The position numbers were made by a program, and so were the translations under genes. A stretch of DNA of 5,761 nucleotides from Reyranella sp. (GTDB lineage: Bacteria; Pseudomonadota; Alphaproteobacteria; Reyranellales; Reyranellaceae), in the NCBI GenBank assembly GCA_030679805.1, contig JAUXST010000350.1, forward strand, positions 1 through 5,761. The letters are read 5' to 3'. Position 1 is the first letter of the stretch, and each line of letters starts with the position of its first letter. This document shows positions 1-4,828 of this stretch, one piece after another. Under the pieces are notes generated by a model. The model had not been told where the DNA came from. It saw only the letters and a list, made by a program, of their open reading frames with translations, and made no database searches.

Positions 1-318
1 CACGCCGGGGATCAGGAACAGGAGCGCGATGCGCGGGTCGCGGACGATGTTGTGCAGGGAATCGATGCGGTTGTTGCCGCGCCGGTCCGGCAGCATGACG
101 GTCCGGCTGTCGACCACGCGGACGAAGCCGGCCGGATCGCCCCGCGGCGTGCAATCCAGCCCTTCCGGCCCCGACGTCGCCAGGATGACGAAGGGCGAGG
201 TCTCGATGAAGCGGCGATAATGCGCGGAGATGTGGTCGATCTCCTTGATCACGGCGGGGCCCGCCGGCTGGCCGTAGATCGCCTCGAGTTCGGCTTCGGA
301 AGTGACGAGATCCGGCAC
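1..318 (-). CDS. Pyridoxamine 5'-phosphate oxidase-like FMN-binding protein, N-terminal half (partial)
   Basis: Read on the minus strand, an open frame starts at GTG (318-316) and runs off the window after 106 codons. The start is supported by an AGAGGG ribosome-binding site 4 bases upstream. The protein has an N-terminal helical segment (about residues 5-38), then the first strands of a split beta-barrel with SPFVILATSGPEG (41-53), DCTPRGDPAGFV (55-66) and LPDRRGNNRIDSLHNIV (76-92). These stretches are typical of PPOX-type flavoproteins of the MSMEG_1061-like family, which bind FMN and are about 200 residues long, so roughly half is missing. Their substrates are mostly unknown, and true pyridoxamine-phosphate oxidation should not be assumed. 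The gene is divergent from the small-subunit/amidase pair and may share the spacer as a promoter region. Family assignment is from motif recognition only. Confidence 0.85.
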   Translation of the reverse strand, partial: MPDLVTSEAELEAIYGQPAGPAVIKEIDHISAHYRRFIETSPFVILATSGPEGLDCTPRGDPAGFVRVVDSRTVMLPDRRGNNRIDSLHNIVRDPRIALLFLIPGV

Positions 319-469
319 AATTCCCTCTCTCGCGCTGTTCGCGATGCCTATTCAACGGCAATGGTAGCCCTCAACGGGTCAGCATTTCCAGCATGGATGC
401 CATGATGTGCGTGCGACATCGGCCGCCGCTATGGTTCCTGTCCTGGGCTGCGAGAGAATGGAGCGCGTC
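319..469. promoter_or_regulatory. Divergent intergenic spacer, putative two-way promoter region
   Basis: This 151-bp spacer separates the minus-strand flavoprotein from the plus-strand small-subunit/amidase pair, so both transcripts probably start here. No convincing -35/-10 pair is visible in either direction. A short palindrome, CATGGATGCCATG (392-404), could be an operator but may be chance. Upstream in-frame codons for the small protein (from 407, and ATG 458) lie here, but they lack a properly spaced ribosome-binding site. Assignment as a promoter region is inferred from gene orientation only. Confidence 0.35.
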
Positions 470-661
470 GTGAGCACACCGAAGACCGATGAAGCCGAAC
501 TTGCCGTGCTGCTGGGCCGCGCCGGCCTGAAGCTCACCCTCGATCAGGTCCGCGCCATCCTGCCCGGCGCCGAGATCTTCCGCGCGATGATCGCGCGCAT
601 CAATGCGCCCCTGCCACGCGAAGCCGAGCCTGCGCTCACCTTCGACGTGGAGCAGAAGTGA
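470..661 (+). CDS. GatC/AtzG-like small amidase-partner protein (DUF4089-like)
   Basis: A 63-residue protein if it starts at GTG 470, chosen because TGGAG (459-463) sits 6 bases upstream. The alternative ATG at 458 has a purine run directly against it with no spacing. The sequence is two short helices (about residues 7-30 and 33-44) followed by a tail, APLPREAEPALTFD (46-59). This pattern, helical hairpin plus an EPA-x-x-F tail, matches the small AtzG/GatC-like proteins that wrap around amidase-signature enzymes and are encoded directly upstream of them. Such proteins have no catalytic residues and act as structural partners. The stop overlaps the amidase start as TGATG (659-663), implying translational coupling. 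The partner amidase is interrupted downstream, so this subunit may be orphaned. Family assignment rests on size, motif and position and is moderately secure. Confidence 0.72.
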   Translation: MSTPKTDEAELAVLLGRAGLKLTLDQVRAILPGAEIFRAMIARINAPLPREAEPALTFDVEQK

Positions 662-2052
662 TGTCGGCATTCCTGACCATCGCCGAAGCCGGGCGGCGCA
701 TCGCGGCCCGGCAGCTTTCGCCGGTCGAGCTCACGAAGATGCATCTCGAGCGCATCCGCCGCCTCGATCCGCAACTCCATGCGTTCCTGCTCGTGACCGA
801 GGAGCGCGCGCTGGCCGATGCCCAGGCTGCAGAGGCGCGGCAGATGTCGGGGAAAAGGCGCGGCCCGCTCGACGGCATCCCGATCGCGCACAAGGACATT
901 TACAATACCGCCGGCATCCGCACGACGGCGCACTCGAAGCTGCTGCAGGACAACGTCCCGGCGCGGGACGCCCACACCGCCAAGAAGTGGGCCGATGCAG
1001 GAACCGTCATGCTGGGCAAGCTCGCCACGCACGAGTTCGCCTTTGGCGGCCCCTCGTTCGACCTGCCGTGGCCGCCCGCGCGCAATCCGTGGAACACCGA
1101 CCATTTCACCGCGGGCTCCTCTTCGGGCACCGGGGCCGCGGTCGCGGCCGGCCTGATCCTGGGGGGAACCGGGTCCGATACGGGCGGGTCGATCCGCGGG
1201 CCGGCGGCGCTCTGCGGCATCGCCGGCATCAAGCCGACCTATGGCCTGTCGAGCCGCGCCGGCATCCTGCCGCTGGCTTTCACGCTCGATCACGCGGGCC
1301 CAATGGCCTGGACGGCCGAGGACTGCGCGCTGCTGCTGCAGGCCATGGCGGGCCATGACCCGGAAGACCCGGCCAGCGTCGATCGCCCGGTCCCCGATTT
1401 CACCGCCGGCCTCGGCACGGGCGTGAAGGGGCTGCGCATCGGCGTGGTCCGGCATTTCTTCGAGACCGACCATCGCGCCTCGGACGCCACACGCGCCGGC
1501 ATCGACGCGGCGATGGATTTCTTCCGCAAGGAAGGCGCGGAGGTGCGTGACGTCACCCTGTCTCCGGCGGCCGACTACCATGCCGTGGGCTACCTGCTCA
1601 TGGTCACCGAGGCTTTCGCCTTGCACGCACCGTGGATGCGCGAGCGCTTCATGGACTATGGCGAACTGTTCCGCGACCGCGTGGCCCTTGCCGCCACGGT
1701 GAGCGGTCCCGACATCGTGCAGGCCGTTCGCCGCCGCCGCGTGCTCTGCCGGGAAATGGCGGCAGCCATGGAAAACCTGGACATCATCGTGAGCGCCTCC
1801 CAGCCCGGCTAGGCCTCCCGCATCGACGCCGTGACCAAGTGGACGAACATGGAGAAGCCGTCGTTCACCATGCCGTTCAACGTCACCGGCTTTCCGGCGA
1901 TCAGCATCTGCACCGGCTTCGGGGCCGGCGGCCTGCCCGTGGCCCTGCAGATGGCCGGCAAGCCGTTCGCCGAACCGCTGCTGTTTCGGGCAGCCCACGC
2001 CTATGAAACCGCGATGCCGTGGCGGGACAGGCGCCCGGCGATGGCCGGGTGA
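661..2052 (+). pseudogene. Amidase-signature hydrolase interrupted by an in-frame amber codon
   Basis: The frame begins at ATG 661, with GTGGAG 8 bases upstream, and encodes 383 residues before TAG at 1810-1812. The same frame then continues without further damage to TGA 2050-2052, giving 462 residues plus the amber position, the usual length of a full amidase. Catalytic elements are present: Lys78 in GIPIAHKDI, cis-Ser about 154 in AGSSSGTG, and nucleophile Ser177 in GSDTGGSIRGPA. The segment after the amber codon, including FTMPFNVTGFPAIS and GGLPVALQMAGKPF, is a normal amidase C-terminus that belongs to the fold core. The family hydrolyses amide bonds in the cytosol; the substrate cannot be told. 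With the small partner upstream, the pair resembles atzG-atzE. A single base change (for example GAG to TAG) explains the interruption. Sequencing error or readthrough remain possible. The truncated product is probably inactive. Confidence 0.8.
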
Positions 2053-2080
2053 TCGGCGGTCGTGCGCGCGATGTGACGGG

Positions 2081-2455
2081 TTACGGCTTCGATTTTCGCC
2101 GGGGTGCCGTCGCTTTTCTCTTCGCCGCGACCCGACGCGCCGCCGCCAGCGCCAGCCGCGCCCACGTGACGAGTTCGTCGGGTTCGTCGAACAGCCGCTC
2201 CGGCGCGCGACAAAAAGCGAGGTCTATGGTGGAGCCCTTCTTCTCGTAGCTGAGGAGCGGCGAGGCGAGGGCTTCCTCGAAGGCCGCCCGGTTGGCGTCG
2301 TCGAGCCGGAGGTAGAGCATGTTGTCGGTCACCATTCCGAACATCACCCCGTCGCAGAACACGCCGGTCTTGCCGAACATGCGCCGCATCGTGACGCGGC
2401 CGAGCGGCTCCAGCTGCTCGCGCAGGAACTCGGAAAAGCTGTCGCTGGCAACCAT
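2081..2455 (-). CDS. TfoX/Sxy N-terminal domain protein
   Basis: A 124-residue protein on the minus strand, starting at the ATG complementary to 2453-2455. A GGAGGG ribosome-binding site lies about 6 bases upstream. The segment RVTMRRMFGKTGVFCDGVMFGMV (about residues 20-42), followed by LYLRLDD (47-53), is the hallmark of the TfoX/Sxy N-terminal domain, a small alpha/beta domain. A basic tail (about 107-124, rich in Lys and Arg) ends the protein. In gamma-proteobacteria TfoX/Sxy activates competence genes together with CRP. Stand-alone N-terminal-domain proteins of this length are common in Alphaproteobacteria and have no established role there, so a competence function should not be assumed. 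The gene is convergent with the amidase, with a 28-bp gap, and no terminator hairpin is obvious between them. The family call is secure; the function is not. Confidence 0.88.
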   Translation of the reverse strand: MVASDSFSEFLREQLEPLGRVTMRRMFGKTGVFCDGVMFGMVTDNMLYLRLDDANRAAFEEALASPLLSYEKKGSTIDLAFCRAPERLFDEPDELVTWARLALAAARRVAAKRKATAPRRKSKP

Positions 2456-2478
2456 CGCCCACCCTCCGTCCGTGTCCT

Positions 2479-2520
2479 CCAGGCTGCTGCAGGATAGCGC
2501 AGACGATGTGCAGCGCCTGG
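2479..2520. other. Long imperfect hairpin upstream of the TfoX-like gene
   Basis: CCAGGCTGCTGCA (2479-2491) pairs with TGCAGCGCCTGG (2509-2520), giving a 12-bp stem with one bulged T and a 17-base loop. There is no T-run on either side, so it does not look like an intrinsic terminator. It lies 24-65 bases upstream of the TfoX-like start codon on the minus strand and would fall in that mRNA leader if transcription starts further upstream. Sxy mRNA leaders in Haemophilus and E. coli are known to be structured, but a link here is only a guess. Confidence 0.4.
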
Positions 2521-2550
2521 TTGAATCGGGGAGGGCCCAATCGGGGAAGT

Positions 2551-2646
2551 GAAGCCCGGACGTTCCGCCGCTCGTTCGGGCTGACGCCGTCGGAAGCGAT
2601 CGCAGGGCTTGCGAAAGCCGCGCCCAGATCGTCGTGTCTTGGATGA
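2551..2646 (+). pseudogene. Remnant of an AraC-family regulator C-terminus
   Basis: One plus-strand frame reads EARTFRRSFGLTPSEAIAG (2551-2607), continues for 12 more residues and ends at TGA 2644-2646. The stretch TFRRSFGLTPSEA closely matches the last helix and end motif of AraC/XylS DNA-binding domains (F-x-R-x-F-R-R-x-F-G-x-x-P-x-E). The frame upstream of about 2551 does not resemble the preceding AraC helix-turn-helix, and no ribosome-binding site or start suits a gene this short. It is therefore best read as the decayed 3' end of a lost regulator gene. It is a short match judged by eye, so confidence is moderate. Confidence 0.5.
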
Positions 2647-2697
2647 AGTTGGCAGCGGAGATAAGCTATCAACTCATCGGAGTACGCGAGAGTTGTC

Positions 2698-3240
2698 ATG
2701 ACAAGGATATGGGAAACCGTCGGCCTTATGTGCCTCTCGCTGCTGGCCGGCGCCTCGACGGCGTGGGCCATGACGCCCGTATCGCCCGAGCAGATCCTGT
2801 GCGGTGGGGAGTACATCTTCGAAGGCCGCGTGATTGCCGTGGCGAACAAGGACTGCCGCCTGGGTCCGGTGCCAGCCACCTGCAAACAGGACCGGATGAA
2901 TGACGTCGAGCTAAGGATCGTCGTCACGCGCCTGATGGGCGCCCGCAAGACCGCGCAGGGTTTGCGCGTGGGACAGACCGTCACCGCCCAGTCCTTCACC
3001 TACACGAGCCCGTTCAACACGGGGAAGTATATCGACCAGGGCGTCCTTGCCTTCCGGGCACCCCACGATGCGCTCCTGCCGAACGAGTGGTTGCATGCCG
3101 CCTATGTCGGCCAGGAGTTCATCTTCTCCGGCAGCGCCAACCGCGTGCTCGTGTGGCCGCCCGACAAGGCGCAGTGGGCGAAGGACGCCATGGCCCAGCC
3201 GGGAAAGCTGTTCGGCGGCGATTGTTCTCTGCCGCTGTAG
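2698..3240 (+). CDS. Sec-exported hypothetical protein with four mature cysteines
   Basis: A 180-residue protein I do not recognise. Residues 1-24 form a Sec signal peptide: a short N-region with Arg3, a hydrophobic core VGLMCLSLLAG, and an Ala-Trp-Ala cleavage site before Met25. There is no lipobox at the cleavage site and no later membrane span, so the mature protein is probably periplasmic or secreted. The mature part has Cys35, 53, 62 and 176, an even number that could form two disulfides. Short beta-prone stretches (YIFEGRVIAVA, VELRIVVTRL, QEFIFSGS) suggest a small beta-rich domain. The ATG at 2698 follows a weak GAGAG site about 5 bases upstream. The gene stands alone between the AraC remnant and the promoter of the HTH gene. 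Function is unknown. Confidence 0.8.
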   Translation: MTRIWETVGLMCLSLLAGASTAWAMTPVSPEQILCGGEYIFEGRVIAVANKDCRLGPVPATCKQDRMNDVELRIVVTRLMGARKTAQGLRVGQTVTAQSFTYTSPFNTGKYIDQGVLAFRAPHDALLPNEWLHAAYVGQEFIFSGSANRVLVWPPDKAQWAKDAMAQPGKLFGGDCSLPL

Positions 3241-3279
3241 GACTGGGGAAGGCGGTCCAACGCTTTCCGCGTCCTCCTA

Positions 3280-3308
3280 TTGACAGGAATCATATCCTCC
3301 CTATATAT
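3280..3308 (+). promoter_or_regulatory. Putative sigma-70-type promoter of the HTH gene
   Basis: TTGACA at 3280-3285 is a perfect -35 box. Candidate -10 boxes are TATATA (3302-3307, 16-base spacer) and TATATC (3304-3309, 18-base spacer), each matching four of six consensus bases. The region is AT-rich compared with its surroundings and lies 67-95 bases upstream of the HTH gene start. Transcription would begin near 3314 and give a leader of about 60 bases. Confidence 0.55.
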
Positions 3309-3329
3309 CCTCCCTATATATCCTCTCTC
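3291..3329 (+). repeat. Three tandem 13-bp repeats overlapping the promoter
   Basis: CATATCCTCCCTA (3291-3303), TATATCCTCCCTA (3304-3316) and TATATCCTCTCTC (3317-3329) are head-to-tail copies. The second differs from the first at one base, and the third differs from the second at two. They overlap the candidate -10 boxes and the likely transcription start. They may be repeated operator sites, for example for the downstream HTH protein, or a slippage-prone tract that changes promoter spacing. Both roles are inference. Confidence 0.75.
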
Positions 3330-3340
3330 ACGAGGATTTC

Positions 3341-3360
3341 GGGCCTGAAAAGGCCTCAGG
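3341..3360 (+). other. Two mutually exclusive small hairpins in the HTH gene leader
   Basis: GGCCT (3342-3346) pairs with AGGCC (3351-3355) around a GAAA tetraloop. Alternatively, CCTGA (3344-3348) pairs with TCAGG (3356-3360). Both sit in the predicted mRNA leader just before the AGGAGG ribosome-binding site at 3363-3368. The stems are only 5 bp, so a regulatory role is speculative. Confidence 0.3.
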
Positions 3361-3374
3361 ATAGGAGGGAGAGC

Positions 3375-4289
3375 ATGTCATCTTACGATCAGGATCGGCC
3401 GTTCGTCCGCGAGAACCCGCCCCTTCAGGGCGTCAGCTGGACCGAGGCGGCCTATTACACGAGGCTCCACGGCAAGAATTTCACGCCGCCCGCCAACATG
3501 CGCGGCATGAGCCTGGCCGAGATCGAGGCGAAGGCCCGCGAGGAGACCCGCGAGGCGCGCGAGGCCGAGGAGGCGCGGCAGAGTGCGGCGCGCATCGAAG
3601 CGGCGCCGAAGTCGATCGAGCGGGCATTGCTGGACGGGCCAAAGGCACAGGCGTCGAAGCCGGCGCAGCGCGGCTGGCGCCAGCGGGTGCGCTTCCTCAA
3701 TCAGTTCCGCCGCTGCGGCAGCTATCGCGAGGCGGCGGCGCGCATCGGTGTCGACGAGAGCACGGTGCGGCGCTGGCGGGCCAAGTTCCCGGCCTTCCGC
3801 GCGCGCTGCGACGCGATCCTAGCCGAGCGTTTCAGGGAGAAGGCCGACGATCTGAAACTGCGTGCCGGCGAGCCGCGCACGCGGCCGTATTTCTTCAAGG
3901 GCAAGCAGATCGGCGAGCAGGTGATCCATGACGACCGCACGCTGATGTTCCTGCTGAAGCTGGAGGATGCCCAGCGCGCTCGCGCCGAAGCGCGCGAGGA
4001 ACGTCGCGAGCAGCGGGCGCACGAGATCCGGTTGAAGGAGATGGAATTCGAGGCGAAAAAGCCCACTCCGAAAATGCACGCTTCTGCCGCGCATCCGGTG
4101 GCACCGGTCGAAGCTGAATCACCTGCTGAGATCAAAGATTTGCCGGCCGTTCCGGCGGACATCGCACCTCCAGAGGTCATGGAGGTCGCGCCGCCCCCTC
4201 ACCTAACCTCTCCCCCTAGCGGGGGCGAGGAACATGAGGGACTCTCTTCTCAAACTCCTCTCCCCCCGTTTGGGGGAGAGGTTGGGTGA
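3375..4289 (+). CDS. Orphan helix-turn-helix protein with charged helical segments and a repeat-encoded tail
   Basis: A 304-residue protein. ATG 3375 is chosen because AGGAGG (3363-3368) lies 6 bases upstream; the open frame extends further 5' but overlaps the exported protein's gene. Residues 46-80 form a highly charged Glu/Arg/Ala helix. Residues 102-141 form a helix-turn-helix (RVRFLNQFRRCGSYREAAARI, then VDESTVRRWRAKFPAF). Next comes a segment with RPYFFKGKQIGEQ and DDRTLMFLLKLED (170-199) and a second charged helix (200-228). The rest (229-304) is Pro/Ala-rich and likely disordered. The HTH followed by a short strand and LMFLLK-type helix resembles DNA-binding proteins distantly related to phage terminase small subunits, but no phage genes are nearby. 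The last 31 residues come from a palindromic repeat. It is probably a DNA-binding protein; its target is unknown and autoregulation at the upstream tandem repeats is possible. Confidence 0.82.
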   Translation: MSSYDQDRPFVRENPPLQGVSWTEAAYYTRLHGKNFTPPANMRGMSLAEIEAKAREETREAREAEEARQSAARIEAAPKSIERALLDGPKAQASKPAQRGWRQRVRFLNQFRRCGSYREAAARIGVDESTVRRWRAKFPAFRARCDAILAERFREKADDLKLRAGEPRTRPYFFKGKQIGEQVIHDDRTLMFLLKLEDAQRARAEAREERREQRAHEIRLKEMEFEAKKPTPKMHASAAHPVAPVEAESPAEIKDLPAVPADIAPPEVMEVAPPPHLTSPPSGGEEHEGLSSQTPLPPFGGEVG

Positions 4290-4294
4290 GGGGG
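4194..4294. repeat. Palindromic two-hairpin (REP/BIME-like) element
   Basis: Two 23-base outer arms, 4194-4216 and 4272-4294, are reverse complements at 22 of 23 positions, with 55 bases between them. Inside are two GC-rich hairpins. One at 4207-4230 is imperfect (CCTCTCCCCC against GGGGGCGAGG). One at 4257-4281 is a perfect 10-bp stem (CCTCTCCCCC with GGGGGAGAGG) and a 5-base CGTTT loop. Such C/G-rich palindromes are found as dispersed intergenic repeats in Alphaproteobacteria. This copy encodes the C-terminus and stop of the HTH gene and ends 12 bases before the kinase start, so its hairpins could influence expression between the two genes. There is no T-run, so it is not a classical terminator. 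Confidence 0.85.
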
Positions 4295-4306
4295 ATGAGA
4301 AGAACG

Positions 4307-4828
4307 ATGCCTCGTGAACTGATCGCCCTCTGCGGGCTCGCCTTCTCCGGCAAGTCGACGATCGCTCGCCGTGTTGCGGCTGAAACGGGCGCCGAGCTGG
4401 TCTCCCTCGACGCGATCAACAGGGCGCGTGGCTTCGACGGCGGCACGGTGATGGACGATTCCGAATGGGAGAAGACCAGCCTGATGGCGGCGGCCACGGC
4501 GCGCACCGTACTGGCGTCGGGCCGCGGCGTGGTGGTCGACGACACCTTCTCGCACCGCTTCCTGCGCCAGCGCTTCGCCGCGGTGGCCAAGGCGTCGGGC
4601 GCGCCATTCGTGCTGCTGTTCGTCGATACGCCGATCGCCGTCATCGAGGCACGCATTGCCGACAACGCCCGCACCGGAGTGCGCGCGCCCATCGCGCTCG
4701 ACGTCTTCGCCCATCACCGCGCGCGCTTCCAGTTCCCGGGCGACGACGAAGCCCCGGTGCGGCTCGCCAGCGCAGCCGATCTCGAACGGTGGTTCGCCGG
4801 TCGGCGAGGGGATAACGTGCCGACATGA
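4307..4828 (+). CDS. P-loop kinase-like ATPase (AAA_33-like)
   Basis: A 173-residue cytosolic protein from ATG 4307. Upstream in-frame GTG 4286 and ATG 4295 lie in or at the edge of the palindromic repeat with no properly spaced ribosome-binding site, so 4307 is preferred. This places the first beta strand (ELIALCG) near the N-terminus, as usual for this fold. The Walker A motif is GLAFSGKST (residues 10-18). Asp35 in SLDAIN is the usual substrate-side acidic residue, and VVVDDTF (75-81) is the Walker B-like strand. The segment with ARIADNARTGVRAPI is a probable lid carrying arginines. This is the layout of small nucleotide or metabolite kinases grouped as AAA_33, also related to zeta-toxin and chloramphenicol phosphotransferase folds. 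The substrate cannot be inferred. The stop overlaps the second amidase start as ATGA (4825-4828), implying coupled translation. Confidence 0.85.
   Translation: MPRELIALCGLAFSGKSTIARRVAAETGAELVSLDAINRARGFDGGTVMDDSEWEKTSLMAAATARTVLASGRGVVVDDTFSHRFLRQRFAAVAKASGAPFVLLFVDTPIAVIEARIADNARTGVRAPIALDVFAHHRARFQFPGDDEAPVRLASAADLERWFAGRRGDNVPT

Noticed and set aside
544..1998. Minus-strand open frame of 484 codons antisense to the first amidase
   Set aside because: It is a high-GC shadow of the amidase codons, rich in Arg, Gly and His without recognisable motifs. The plus-strand frame has catalytic motifs and a ribosome-binding site.
1831..2052. Separate small gene made from the amidase C-terminus by restart at GTG 1831
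   Set aside because: There is no ribosome-binding site, and the segment is simply the normal continuation of the amidase fold. It is described as part of the interrupted gene.
2001..2999. Minus-strand open frame of 332 codons covering the TfoX-like gene and spacer
   Set aside because: It overlaps the well-supported TfoX-like gene in another frame as well as the exported-protein gene, and its composition is that of a shadow frame.
3291..3329. CRISPR-like array
   Set aside because: The 13-bp units are directly adjacent with no spacers, so they are a simple tandem repeat.
3087..3374. Upstream extension of the HTH gene frame
   Set aside because: It overlaps the exported protein's gene and would start without a ribosome-binding site, while ATG 3375 has an ideal AGGAGG site.
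4257..4281. Intrinsic terminator after the HTH gene
   Set aside because: The stem is strong but lies inside the coding sequence and is followed by a G-rich stretch with no T-run; it fits better as part of the palindromic repeat.
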